Shown here: positions 34,018 to 42,667 of the stretch, piece after piece
Layout of the letters: each line of letters starts with the position of its first letter
Numbering within the stretch: the first letter of the stretch is position 1
NCBI RefSeq assembly: GCF_013178945.1
Contig: NZ_JABFDM010000003.1
Span: 248,001-312,000 of the forward strand
DNA from: Bradyrhizobium aeschynomenes
GTDB taxonomy: Bacteria; Pseudomonadota; Alphaproteobacteria; Rhizobiales; Xanthobacteraceae
Length of the DNA: 64,000 nt
Direction: 5' to 3'
Notes under the pieces: model-generated
The model's input: only the letters and a program-made list of their open reading frames with translations
The model's database searches: none
What the model was told of the DNA's origin: nothing
Translations under genes and position numbers: made by a program

Positions 34018-35174
34018 GATGCTCTCCCGCGCGCGCTCTGGTCCGCGGCGCTGCTCCGGGCCAGGCCCTCGATCCAGATCGAGAAGCCGACGGCCGGAAT
34101 GGATTCCGCGGCGCCGAGCTGGCTGAGCAGGCCGTCATAGCGGCCGCCGGCGACCAGCGGCTCGGCGCCATTGCCGAGGCGATGCAGCTCGAATTCGAAG
34201 CCGGTGTAGTAGTCCAGGCCGCGGCCGAACGCGGTGGCGAAGCGCACCTTGGCAAGGTCGATACCGCGTTCGGACATGAAGCCCGCGCGTGCCTCCAGCG
34301 CGTCGATGGCCGCATTGATGTCGAGACTGGCATCGGCGGCGAGGGCGCGGAGCTGCTTGACGGCGTCCGCCGGGTTGCCGGCGATGGTCAGGAAACGCTT
34401 GATCAGATCGAGCGCGTCGCGCGGCAGCGCGCCGCTCTTGAGGGTGGATTGCTCCAGGAAGCGGTCGGCGATCTCCGCCACCGTGCGGCCGCCGACGGCG
34501 GTTGCACCGGCGATCGACATCAGGTCGGTGACCAACGCGAGCGCCGCCTTGCGGTCGGAGCCGGCCAGCGCGGCGAGCACGCCCTCATACTCGTTGCGCG
34601 GCGCCACCGAGGCGATGGCCAGCCGCTCGAGGTCCTGCTCGAAGGTGCGCTTGCGGTTGAAATCCTTGATCAGCCGGCGCCGCCATACCGGGTAAAGGTC
34701 GAGCGCGTCGATGAGGGCGGTGAACAGAGCGACGTCGCCGGTGCGGATGTCGACCTCGGCGAGGCCGGCCGCTGCGGTGGCCTCGATGGCCAACGCCAGC
34801 ATCTCGGCGTCGGCTGCAGGATGATCCTTGCGGCCGAACGATTCGATTCCGGCCTGGAGGAATTCGCTCGGGCGACCTCCACGGTAGCGGAACACCGGGC
34901 CGAGATAGCTGAATCCGGCCGGCTGGCCGGCGCGGGCGGACGCGAGATAGTCGCGGGCGACGGGAATGGTGAGGTCGGGCCGCAGGCAGAGCTCCTCGCC
35001 GCCGGCATCCGTCGTCAAGTACAGGCTCTTGCGGATGTCCTCGCCGGAAAGGTCCAGGAAAGGCTCGGCCGGTTGCAGGATCGCCGGCTCGGCGCGCGTA
35101 TAGCCGGCCTCCGCGAAGGATTGCAGCAGCGTGTCCGCCCACGCGGCGGGTCCGGTCGGAGCGGGTCCGGTCAT
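34014..35174 (-). CDS. hisZ: ATP phosphoribosyltransferase regulatory subunit HisZ
   Basis: The 386-residue protein is a paralogue of histidyl-tRNA synthetase without aminoacylation activity; it partners HisG and provides feedback control. Visible class II synthetase-like motifs are [18 protein letters not shown] (motif 2 region), [20 protein letters not shown], and the late [10 protein letters not shown] with [13 protein letters not shown]. It is first of the hisZ-hisG pair (4-bp overlap) and about 120 bp downstream of rsmE on the same strand. Confidence 0.93.
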   Translation of the reverse strand: MTGPAPTGPAAWADTLLQSFAEAGYTRAEPAILQPAEPFLDLSGEDIRKSLYLTTDAGGEELCLRPDLTIPVARDYLASARAGQPAGFSYLGPVFRYRGGRPSEFLQAGIESFGRKDHPAADAEMLALAIEATAAAGLAEVDIRTGDVALFTALIDALDLYPVWRRRLIKDFNRKRTFEQDLERLAIASVAPRNEYEGVLAALAGSDRKAALALVTDLMSIAGATAVGGRTVAEIADRFLEQSTLKSGALPRDALDLIKRFLTIAGNPADAVKQLRALAADASLDINAAIDALEARAGFMSERGIDLAKVRFATAFGRGLDYYTGFEFELHRLGNGAEPLVAGGRYDGLLSQLGAAESIPAVGFSIWIEGLARSSAADQSARGRAS

Positions 35175-35294
35175 GTCGGTCTTGGTTCCAATCAGGGATG
35201 CGTGCCGCCTGTGTGCGGCGGCAGCCCCTTAGCATGCTCATCCGGCGGTTTCGACACTGAATGGGTGCGTCGGGCGATACAATCGAGCGCGGGC

Positions 35295-36041
35295 TTAACG
35301 GCTCCGCCAATCCCCCAAGGTCGCCTGGACCAGGGCGAGCGCCGCGACGCCGGCCGTATCGGCCCGCAGGATGCGCGGCCCGAGCGCCAGCCGGACCACG
35401 CGCGCCTGCCGCAGCAGCAGCTCGCGCTCGTCGGCGGCAAAGCCTCCCTCGGGACCGATCAGCAGATCGATGCCGACGTGCTCGCCGGTCTGCTGCAGGG
35501 CCTGCAGCGGGTCGGCGACCTCGGCAGCCTCGTCGCAGAACACGAGCAGGCGCGAGGCCGGGCGCTCGCGCAGGAAGCGCTCCAGCGGGACCGGGTCCCT
35601 CACCTCGGCCAGGCTGAGAATGCCGCATTGCTCGGCCGCCTCGATCACGTTGGCGCGCATGCGCTCGGCGTTGAGCCGCGACACCTGGGTGTGCCGCGTG
35701 AGCACCGGTACGAGCCGGGCGGCGCCCATCTCGACGGCCTTCTGTGCGATGTAATCGAGCCGCGCGTGCTTGAGCGGTGCGAAGACGTAGGAGACGTCCG
35801 GGAGCTGATCCTGCGGCCGGGTCCGCTGCTGGATCGTCAGGATGTCCGGCCGCTTGCGGCCTTGGATCGCCGCCTGCCACTCGCCGTCGCGGCCGTTGAA
35901 GACCAGCACGTGATCGCCGGCGCCAAGGCGCAGCACGTTGCCGAGATAGTTGCTCTGATTGCGCTCCAGCGCGACGGCGCCGCCCTCCTGGAGGGGGGCA
36001 TCGACGAACAGTCGCGGGGCGGTGAAGTCGTACTGGGGCAT
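35295..36041 (-). CDS. rsmE: 16S rRNA (uracil1498-N3)-methyltransferase RsmE
   Basis: The 248-residue SPOUT-type methyltransferase has the trefoil-knot segment LLIGPEGGFAADERELL and the end LALGPRILRADTAGVAALALVQA, which binds SAM. The N-terminal PUA-like part starts MPQYDFTAPRLFVDAPL. It modifies U1498 in the small-subunit decoding region. The ATG at 36041 was chosen over a start 33 nt upstream because homologues begin there. It may be the first gene of the leftward his run. Confidence 0.92.
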   Translation of the reverse strand: MPQYDFTAPRLFVDAPLQEGGAVALERNQSNYLGNVLRLGAGDHVLVFNGRDGEWQAAIQGRKRPDILTIQQRTRPQDQLPDVSYVFAPLKHARLDYIAQKAVEMGAARLVPVLTRHTQVSRLNAERMRANVIEAAEQCGILSLAEVRDPVPLERFLRERPASRLLVFCDEAAEVADPLQALQQTGEHVGIDLLIGPEGGFAADERELLLRQARVVRLALGPRILRADTAGVAALALVQATLGDWRSR

Positions 36042-36280
36042 GGCACGGGCGTGACGAGAGGACGGAGACGGCATACCGGACCGGGCGCCGGCCGCATAGC
36101 CGGCAGCCCGGTCGCGGCCCGCCCGGCGATGGCCCGTTTTGGCCGTGCTGTCGACAGATTTTACCGTTTGGATCCCCCCCAGGACTGGCGATCGTTCAAC
36201 CCGCGCAGGTTCGGGACGATGCCGAGAGCCGTGGCTCTGACCCCTGCCGCGGGTCCGAGCCCGGGCGAGGAGAGACAGCC
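36042..36280. other. divergent intergenic region, rsmE / small periplasmic gene
   Basis: About 240 bp without a recognisable dyad. GAGGAGA precedes the GTG start at 36281. Confidence 0.35.
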
Positions 36281-36766
36281 GTGATCAGCAGACATTTCAC
36301 CTGGGTTCTCTGGATTCTCGTCGCGGCCATCATGTTGTCCGCCACGCCCTCCCGGGCCGACGACAAGAGCGTTGCGGCTCCCCAGCCGACCACCCCGGCG
36401 GCTCCCGGCGGGGCCACGGCGGGCGGGTTTCGCCCTCCGGAGGGCTGCCTGAAGGAGTTCACGCCGCTGCGCGACGAGGCCGCTCGCCGGGCCAAGCTGC
36501 TCAAGGCGGCGACCGAGCGCCGCATCGCGCCGGGCGAGGCCTGCCGGCTGGTGCATGATTACGAACTCGCCCAGACCAAGATGATCGCTTTCGCGGTCGC
36601 CCATGCCTCGATGTGCGGAATCCCCGCCAAGATCACCGATCAGCTGAAGGCGAATCACGAGAGCACCCTGAGCGTGATGCGCAAGGTCTGTACGGTCACC
36701 TGGAACTTCGCGCCCGATGCCGGCGCCGGGTCTCCGTCGACCGGGGGATCAGCGGGGCCGTCCTGA
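36281..36766 (+). CDS. exported four-cysteine protein, paralogue A
   Basis: The 161-residue precursor starts at GTG with GAGGAGA upstream and has a signal peptide (WVLWILVAAIMLSATPSRA). The mature domain contains a Pro/Ala linker, then CLKEFTPLRDEAARR, GEACRLVHDYELAQTKM, MCGIPAKITDQLKANHE and KVCTVTW. Its four cysteines fall in a fixed pattern shared with the next gene. It has no catalytic signature and the family was not recognised. The pattern suggests two disulfides in the periplasm. Confidence 0.75.
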   Translation: MISRHFTWVLWILVAAIMLSATPSRADDKSVAAPQPTTPAAPGGATAGGFRPPEGCLKEFTPLRDEAARRAKLLKAATERRIAPGEACRLVHDYELAQTKMIAFAVAHASMCGIPAKITDQLKANHESTLSVMRKVCTVTWNFAPDAGAGSPSTGGSAGPS

Positions 36767-37017
36767 GCGGGCGCGAGGAATTTTCGGCCATCGCAATCGA
36801 TCGGGGTGTTGAATGAAGGATTTCCCGGCCTGAAGCTGGGACGGCCAACCGAGAGCGGGGCGGCTCACCGTTACGGAACCTCGGGCTGCGGCCCTCCGTC
36901 GCGGGGGCGGTCAACTCCGCGGTTGTGCTGGGCGGGCGAGAATCGTAAAAGCCCCGGATCGGATCGCGCTTTCATCCGGAAGTGTTGAGGATTCTTGGTC
37001 TTGCCGGAGAACCAGCC

Positions 37018-37677
37018 TTGATCGTCCGCCATCCCCTCGTGCCGTTCGTCGCCGCCGCTGTCCTGCTCTCAGCCGGGACCGCCTTGGCGCAGAGTTCGTT
37101 TCCCGCGCCGTTGCCGGGACAGTCCCCGGCTCAGAGCAGCGCTTCGCCGTTTCCGCCCATCAACGGCAACGCGGCCGCGCCCGCTGGCGCCTTCCCCAGC
37201 GCCGGTCCCGCTGCCTTCGGTGGCGGCGGAGGCGGTTTCGCACCGCCGCAGCAGCAGGCTGGTCCGTCGGACAGCTGCATGAAGGATTTCGCGCCGCTGC
37301 GTGAGGAGGCCGAGCGCCGCGGCAAGCTGATCCAGGAGGCGAGCAAGCGCAAGGCCACGCCGGTCGAGGCCTGCAAGCTGTTCAGGAGCTTCAGCCAGGC
37401 CGAGGTCAAGATGATCAAATACGTCGAGGCCAATTCGGCGCGATGCGGCATCCCCGGCCAGATCGCCGATCAGCTGAAGACCAACCACAAGGGCACCGAA
37501 GGCATTCAGCAGAAGGTCTGCACCGTCGCGGAGCAGATGCAGAAGGGCGGCGGCCCGGCCCCCGCGCCCGGCCTCAGCGACGTCCTCGGCTCGTCGGCCG
37601 CGCTGCCCGAAGCGAACACGAGCAAGAAGGGCGGTTCGGCCTTCGATACGCTGACCGGCAACGTTCTCACCCGATGA
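37018..37677 (+). CDS. exported four-cysteine protein, paralogue B
   Basis: The 219-residue precursor is a paralogue of the preceding gene: CMKDFAPLREEAERRGKL, VEACKLFRSFSQAEVKM, RCGIPGQIADQLKTNHK and KVCTVAEQ align with its four-cysteine domain. It has a signal peptide (VPFVAAAVLLSAGTALAQ), a Gly-rich linker, and an extra C-terminal tail of about 45 residues. A TTG start with GGAG eight nt upstream was chosen; GTG 36982 is an alternative. Its last bases overlap ubiA (ATGA), so the two are probably translationally coupled. Confidence 0.75.
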   Translation: MIVRHPLVPFVAAAVLLSAGTALAQSSFPAPLPGQSPAQSSASPFPPINGNAAAPAGAFPSAGPAAFGGGGGGFAPPQQQAGPSDSCMKDFAPLREEAERRGKLIQEASKRKATPVEACKLFRSFSQAEVKMIKYVEANSARCGIPGQIADQLKTNHKGTEGIQQKVCTVAEQMQKGGGPAPAPGLSDVLGSSAALPEANTSKKGGSAFDTLTGNVLTR

Positions 37678-38606
37678 GCGATACCGCCGTCCGCGTAGCT
37701 GACGCGACCGGCAACTGGGTCGATACGCTGGCGCCGGCCTGGAGCCGGCCCTATCTGCGGCTGGCGCGCTTCGACCGCCCGATCGGATCCTGGCTGCTGC
37801 TGATGCCGTGCTGGTGGTCGGCCGCGCTGGCCGCCGGAATCTCGGGCAGCCTGGCGATGTTGCCGGCGTGGATCGGGCTTTATTTCGTCGGCGCCTTCGT
37901 GATGCGCGGCGCCGGCTGCACCTGGAACGACATCACCGACCGCGATCTCGATGCCAAGGTGGAGCGTACGCGCTCCCGCCCGATTCCGGCCGGTCAGGTC
38001 GGCGTCAAGCAGGCGCTCGCCTTTCTGGTCGCCCAGGCCCTGATCGGCCTTGCGGTGTTGCTGCAGTTCAACCGGTTTGCGATTTTGACCGGCATCGCCT
38101 CGCTGCTGATCGTCGCGATCTATCCCTTCATGAAGCGCGTCACCTGGTGGCCGCAGGTGGTCCTCGGACTGGCCTTCTCCTGGGGCGCGCTGATGGGCTT
38201 CGCCGTCGCCTTCGGCCGGCTCGATGCCACGGCGCTGCTGCTCTATGCGGGATCGATCTCGTGGGTGATCGCCTACGACACGATCTATGCGCACCAGGAT
38301 GCCGAGGATGACGCGCTGATCGGCATCAAGTCGACGGCGCGATTGTTTGCCGAGCGCACGCATTTGGCGCTCGTGATCTTCTATTCGCTTGCCGTCGTGC
38401 TGATCGGAGCCGCGTTCGTCACGGCCCATGTCCACGTCGCGGCGTGGCTCGGCCTCGCCGGCTTCGCCGCACATCTCGGCTGGCAGATCCAACGGCTCGA
38501 CACCGCAGATCCCGCACTGTGCCTGCGCCTGTTCAAATCGAACCGCGATGCCGGGCTGCTGCTGTTTGCCGGCCTGCTGGCCGATGCCGTGCTGCGCGCG
38601 ACCTGA
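37674..38606 (+). CDS. ubiA: 4-hydroxybenzoate octaprenyltransferase
   Basis: This 310-residue integral membrane prenyltransferase attaches the polyprenyl tail to 4-hydroxybenzoate in ubiquinone synthesis. The two Asp-rich motifs are NDITDRDLDAKVERTRSRP and YDTIYAHQDAEDD, as in UbiA. About eight hydrophobic helices surround them. The ATG lies inside the end of the preceding gene (4-bp overlap). Its stop abuts the convergent gene's stop. Confidence 0.93.
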   Translation: MSDTAVRVADATGNWVDTLAPAWSRPYLRLARFDRPIGSWLLLMPCWWSAALAAGISGSLAMLPAWIGLYFVGAFVMRGAGCTWNDITDRDLDAKVERTRSRPIPAGQVGVKQALAFLVAQALIGLAVLLQFNRFAILTGIASLLIVAIYPFMKRVTWWPQVVLGLAFSWGALMGFAVAFGRLDATALLLYAGSISWVIAYDTIYAHQDAEDDALIGIKSTARLFAERTHLALVIFYSLAVVLIGAAFVTAHVHVAAWLGLAGFAAHLGWQIQRLDTADPALCLRLFKSNRDAGLLLFAGLLADAVLRAT

Positions 38607-39131
38607 TCAGTCCCGCGCGATGATCTCGCGCTCGCCACGATGGATCGACACCGGATTGAGCGGGGCTCCGACGCGGCGACGCATCAGGAAACGCGGGCGG
38701 CGGGAACGGATGGCGTTGCGGCGCCGACGCCGGGGCGCGGCTTCCCGCTTCGGCTCCTGGAGTTGCGGGAGCGCGAAAGTCTCGCTCCACATCGCCCAGG
38801 CGGCAACGATCTCCTCGTCGTCCTCGCTGACGCAGAGCGGGATGCTCAGCGACGGATCCCGGTGAAGCAGGATCAGCATCAGCTGCGTGTCATCGATCTC
38901 GCGCAGCGCGATGCCGAGGAAGTCGCTGACCCGGAGATTCAAGGCCATGCGCATGCCGCTGACGGCACGGCGCAGGACCACGCGCTCACGGTGCAATTCG
39001 ATCTGCCGAATCCCGCCATCGGCACGGGTGTCGTGCGCGCTGTACGAGACGGGCAGGGAAAGAGGGTCGAGCCGCAGGGCGCGGCCCGACCCAGCGGAAT
39101 TGCTTCCGCCTGTTGCTGTTTGACGCCTCAC
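38607..39131 (-). CDS. conserved hypothetical protein, DUF6101-like
   Basis: The 174-residue cytosolic protein has a Ser/Gly-rich start, a beta-rich middle (RQIELHRERVVLRRAVSGM, RVSDFLGIALRE), then IVAAWAMWSETFALPQL and an Arg-rich basic tail. It resembles a small family kept in Bradyrhizobium and relatives that I recall as DUF6101. No catalytic or binding motif is visible. It is convergent with ubiA, the stops lying next to each other. Confidence 0.68.
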   Translation of the reverse strand: MRRQTATGGSNSAGSGRALRLDPLSLPVSYSAHDTRADGGIRQIELHRERVVLRRAVSGMRMALNLRVSDFLGIALREIDDTQLMLILLHRDPSLSIPLCVSEDDEEIVAAWAMWSETFALPQLQEPKREAAPRRRRRNAIRSRRPRFLMRRRVGAPLNPVSIHRGEREIIARD

Positions 39132-39251
39132 GGCCTGGTCTCCCCGCCGGGATTATGTTCCCGGTCGATGCGTGAGACCTTGCCACGCGCCTCGCCCGTA
39201 TCAGCTTAAGAAGCCTGGTTAATCAGACCTCACGCATGACCCTCTTACCGT

Positions 39252-39296
39252 CATGATTGACAAGCGCTTGCCCCGCATGATTGACGAGACCTTGCC
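39252..39296 (+). repeat. two 21-bp near-identical direct repeats upstream of the TldD/PmbA gene
   Basis: CATGATTGACAAGCGCTTGCC (39252) and CATGATTGACGAGACCTTGCC (39276) are direct repeats starting 24 bp apart, in the gap between the DUF6101 and pmbA genes. They could be paired binding sites. Confidence 0.5.
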
Positions 39297-39415
39297 GACT
39301 TGCCGACAATCCGATGTGATGTCTGCCGTGCTGCTTGAAGTCGGCGTGAACAGGCCACATTTCGTTTGGATTGAGCCGTCTTCGCCGCCCACCTGACATC
39401 GATCGGATTGTGTTC

Positions 39416-40807
39416 GTGACCTCTTCCCCTTCAGCTGCATCATCGACCTCCGCCCAATCAGATCTGCTCGATCAGTCTGCCCTGAGAACGCTTGCCGAGC
39501 GGCTCGTGGAGGCCGCGCGCAAGGCCGGGGCCGATGCCGCCGACGCGATCGCGGTGCGTGGCGTCTCGCAAGGCGTCGAGGTCCGGGACGGTCGCGTGGA
39601 GGAATCCGAACGTTCCGAAGGCGACGATGTCGGCCTGCGGGTGCTCGTCGGCAGGCGCCAGGCTGTGGTGTCGACCAACGATGTCAGCGGCGACGGCGTG
39701 GCGCGGCTCGCCGAGCGGGCGGTGGCGATGGCGCGCGTGGCGCCCGACGACAAGTTTGTCGGGCTCGCCGATCCCGCGCTGCTGGCGCGCGACATTCCGG
39801 AGCTCGATCTGCTCGATCCCAAGATTCCCTCTACTGCGGAGCTGGAGCGGCGTGCGCAGGAGGCCGAGGCCGCCGCGGTCGCGGTCAAGGGCGTCACCAA
39901 GTCCGGCGGCGCGTCCGCCTCCGCCGGCATCGGCGGCATGGTGCTGGTCACGAGCGACGGCTTTCACGGCGCCTATCTGCGCTCGAGCCAGAGCATCTCG
40001 ACCACGGCGATCTCGGGCGAAGGCACCGGGATGGAGCGCGACTACGACTACACGGCCGCGCCGCATGGCGCCGACCTGCTGGCGCCCGAGGCCGTCGGGC
40101 GCAGCGCCGGCGAGCGCGCCGTGGCACGCGCCAACCCGCGCAAGGTCGCCACCTGCCAGGTGCCGGTGGTGTTCGATCCCCGCGTCTCCGGCTCGCTGGT
40201 CGGCCATCTCGTCGGCGCCATCAACGGCGCGTCGATCGCGCGCAAGACCAGCTTCCTCAAGGACAAGCTCGGCGCGCAGCTGTTCGCCAAGGGCGTCCGC
40301 ATCATCGACGATCCGCTGCGCCGGCGCGGTCTGCGCTCGCAGCCGTTCGACGCCGAAGGCGTGAAGGTGAAGCAGACGGCGCTGGTCGATGACGGTGTGC
40401 TGACGACCTGGCTGTTGGATTCGGGCACCGCCCGCGAGCTCGGCCTGGTGACGACCGGTCATGCGCATCGCGGTGTGTCGTCGTCGCCATCGCCGGGCCC
40501 GTTCAATCTGCATCTCGAGGCCGGAGTCGTGACCGCCAAGGAGCTCATCTCCGACATCAAGCAAGGCTTCTACGTCACCGACCTGATCGGCTCCGGCGTC
40601 AACGGCGTGACCGGCGATTACAGCCGCGGCGCCTCCGGCTTCTGGATCGAGAATGGCGAGATCGGCTATGCCGTGAGCGAGGTGACGATCGCAGGTCACC
40701 TGTTCGAGATCTTCAAGTCGATGACCCCGGCCAGCGATCTGGAATTCCGCTATGGCGTCAATGCGCCGACGGTGCGCATCGAAGGGTTGACGCTTGGCGG
40801 ACGGTGA
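39416..40807 (+). CDS. TldD/PmbA family metallopeptidase
   Basis: The 463-residue protein is of the TldD/TldE group, a pair of intramembrane-free metalloproteases known for maturing microcin B17 and degrading CcdA. Seen are VRDGRVEESERSEGDDVGLRV, the body GTGMERDYDYTAAPHGADL, SGSLVGHLVGAINGASIARKTSF, and the C-terminal SGVNGVTGDYSRGASGFW. A GTG start was chosen; the upstream TTG at 39371 is possible. It overlaps the next gene by 14 bp and heads the lipopolysaccharide-related cluster. Confidence 0.88.
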   Translation: MTSSPSAASSTSAQSDLLDQSALRTLAERLVEAARKAGADAADAIAVRGVSQGVEVRDGRVEESERSEGDDVGLRVLVGRRQAVVSTNDVSGDGVARLAERAVAMARVAPDDKFVGLADPALLARDIPELDLLDPKIPSTAELERRAQEAEAAAVAVKGVTKSGGASASAGIGGMVLVTSDGFHGAYLRSSQSISTTAISGEGTGMERDYDYTAAPHGADLLAPEAVGRSAGERAVARANPRKVATCQVPVVFDPRVSGSLVGHLVGAINGASIARKTSFLKDKLGAQLFAKGVRIIDDPLRRRGLRSQPFDAEGVKVKQTALVDDGVLTTWLLDSGTARELGLVTTGHAHRGVSSSPSPGPFNLHLEAGVVTAKELISDIKQGFYVTDLIGSGVNGVTGDYSRGASGFWIENGEIGYAVSEVTIAGHLFEIFKSMTPASDLEFRYGVNAPTVRIEGLTLGGR

Positions 40808-41612
40808 GATCGAGACAGCCGGTGAGACCGGCCTGGCGGCAGACGCCGGGCTGCTGAAGCAGGCGGTGCGCGAAGCCGGCGAGCTGGCGCACGCGATGTT
40901 CGGCACCGAGCTGCGCAGATGGACCAAGGGGGCTTCGTCCCCCGTTTCGGAAGCCGACATGGCGGTCAATGAGCTGCTCGAGCGCAGACTGCGATCGGCA
41001 ACACCCGGCTACGGCTGGCTGTCCGAGGAGAGCGCCGACGACCGAGCCCGGCTCGGTCACCGCCGGGTCTGGATCGTCGATCCGATCGACGGCACGCGCT
41101 CTTATCTCGGCAGCCGCGACGATTGGTGCGTGAGCGTCGCCTTGGTCGAGGACAATGCTCCGGTTCTGGCCGCGGTCTATGCCCCGGTGACCCAGGAGTT
41201 TTTCTTTGCGGAGCAGGGGCAGGGCACCACGCTCAACGATCGATGCGTTCGCGCCAGCCAGGGCACCGCGCTCGATTTCTCCCGCGTTGCCGGTCCTAAG
41301 CCGCTGGTCGAAAAATTGGCCCCGGGTTCGACCCGGATTGAGCTCCACCCGCGAATCGGCTCGCTGGCGCTGCGCCTGTGCCGGGTCGCGCATGGCGCTC
41401 TCGATGCCGCTTTTGCAGGCGGACAAAGCCGCGATTGGGATCTTGCGGCGGCTCATCTGATCGTGCAGGAAGCGGGAGGTAAAATGACCGCGTTGTCCGG
41501 CGAGACGATCCTCTATAATCGTCCGGAAGTGGTGCACGGGGTGCTGGTGGCAGCGGGCCGCGATCGACATGCTGATATCGTCGCGCAGTACCGCAGGTTA
41601 CCACCGGACTGA
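40794..41612 (+). CDS. cysQ: inositol monophosphatase-fold protein, likely CysQ 3'(2'),5'-bisphosphate nucleotidase
   Basis: The 272-residue phosphatase has a Li-sensitive fold: WLSEESADD near residue 78, the metal-binding DPIDGTRSYLGSRDDW, and DWDLAAAHLIVQEAGGKM near the C-terminus. CysQ hydrolyses PAP from sulfate assimilation; other members act on inositol phosphates, so the substrate is inferred. A TTG start was chosen, with AAGGG eight nt upstream, and it overlaps the TldD/PmbA gene. Confidence 0.82.
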   Translation: MADGEIETAGETGLAADAGLLKQAVREAGELAHAMFGTELRRWTKGASSPVSEADMAVNELLERRLRSATPGYGWLSEESADDRARLGHRRVWIVDPIDGTRSYLGSRDDWCVSVALVEDNAPVLAAVYAPVTQEFFFAEQGQGTTLNDRCVRASQGTALDFSRVAGPKPLVEKLAPGSTRIELHPRIGSLALRLCRVAHGALDAAFAGGQSRDWDLAAAHLIVQEAGGKMTALSGETILYNRPEVVHGVLVAAGRDRHADIVAQYRRLPPD

Positions 41613-41672
41613 ATGCCCTCTGGGATTGCACCCTCCACGTCGCCTGCAAGGCGCTGATTAGGAACGGACCCG

Positions 41673-41912
41673 ATGACAGATAGCGCCTCGCAGCAGCTCC
41701 TTCACCTCGTGATCGGCGGCGAGCTCGTCAACCTCGACAAGAACGAGTTCAAGGATCTCGACAAGGTGGACATCGTCGGCGTCTACCCCAACTACGCGGC
41801 GGCCCACGCCGCCTGGCGAGCCAAGGCGCAGATGACGGTCGACAACGCCCACATGCGCTATTTCATCGTCCACCTGCACCGGCTGCTCGATCCCGGTCAG
41901 GATGCGAAGTAA
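41673..41912 (+). CDS. DUF4170 protein
   Basis: The 79-residue protein matches the DUF4170 family: LHLVIGGELVNLDKNEF, VGVYPNYAAAHAAWRAKAQ, and the end MRYFIVHLHRLLDPGQ. It is cytosolic, conserved in Rhizobiales, and repeatedly sits just before the acyltransferase/waaA/lpxK genes, as here. Its role is unknown. The gap to the next start is 17 bp. Confidence 0.85.
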   Translation: MTDSASQQLLHLVIGGELVNLDKNEFKDLDKVDIVGVYPNYAAAHAAWRAKAQMTVDNAHMRYFIVHLHRLLDPGQDAK

Positions 41913-41929
41913 GACGCAAAGCGCGCCAC

Positions 41930-42667
41930 TTGAAACATCTGATCCGCAATACGCTGCGCAGCGGCTGGTTCCAGCGCGCCGTCGGGTTCCTCGCGGCCGA
42001 GTACCTGCGGCTGGTGTGGCTCACCAACCGCTTCACCTATGAGCCGGGCGATGTCTACGACATCGTCGAGCCGCAGATGCCGGCGATCTTCGCGTTCTGG
42101 CACGGTCAGCATCTGCTGACTCCCTTCATCAAGAACAAGCCGAGCTATCGCGCCAAGGTGCTGATCTCGCGCCATCGCGACGGCGAGTTCAATGCGATCG
42201 CGGCCGAGCGCCTCGGCATTGGAACCATCCGCGGCTCCGGCGATCATGGCGGCTCCTTCCACCGGAAAGGCGGGGTGGGGGCGTTCAAGGAGATGGTGCG
42301 GGCGCTGGAAGACAACTATAACGTGGCATCGACCGCCGATGTGCCGAAGCGCGCGCGGATTGCGGGTCTCGGCATCATCATGCTCGCGCGTGAGTCAGGA
42401 CGTCCGATCATGCCCTTCGCAATGGTCACGAGCCGCTTCATCCGCCTGAAGAACTGGGACAGCACCACCATCAATTTGCCATTCGGCCGCGGCGCATTGG
42501 TGGGAATCAAGGAAATCAACGTGCCGCGTGATGCCGACGCCGCGATGATGGAAGCGGCGCGTCTCGACCTCGAGGCGACGCTGAACGAATGCATGCGCCG
42601 CGCCTATGAGATCGTCGGCCGTCCCGAGGCATGTCCGCCGCCGGTGTCGGGAGCGTCCAGTGGCTAA
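41930..42667 (+). CDS. DUF374 family lysophospholipid/lipid A acyltransferase-like protein
   Basis: The 245-residue protein has the acyltransferase block FAFWHGQHLLTPF (HxxxxD-like site reshaped), VLISRHRDGEFN, IRGSGDHGGSFHRKGG, and the hydrophobic middle GIIMLARESGRPIMPFAMV. The family lies in lipid A gene clusters and is thought to add acyl chains or handle lipid A precursors. The TTG start matches where homologues begin although the ribosome site is weak. Overlap with waaA is 8 bp. Confidence 0.82.
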   Translation: MKHLIRNTLRSGWFQRAVGFLAAEYLRLVWLTNRFTYEPGDVYDIVEPQMPAIFAFWHGQHLLTPFIKNKPSYRAKVLISRHRDGEFNAIAAERLGIGTIRGSGDHGGSFHRKGGVGAFKEMVRALEDNYNVASTADVPKRARIAGLGIIMLARESGRPIMPFAMVTSRFIRLKNWDSTTINLPFGRGALVGIKEINVPRDADAAMMEAARLDLEATLNECMRRAYEIVGRPEACPPPVSGASSG

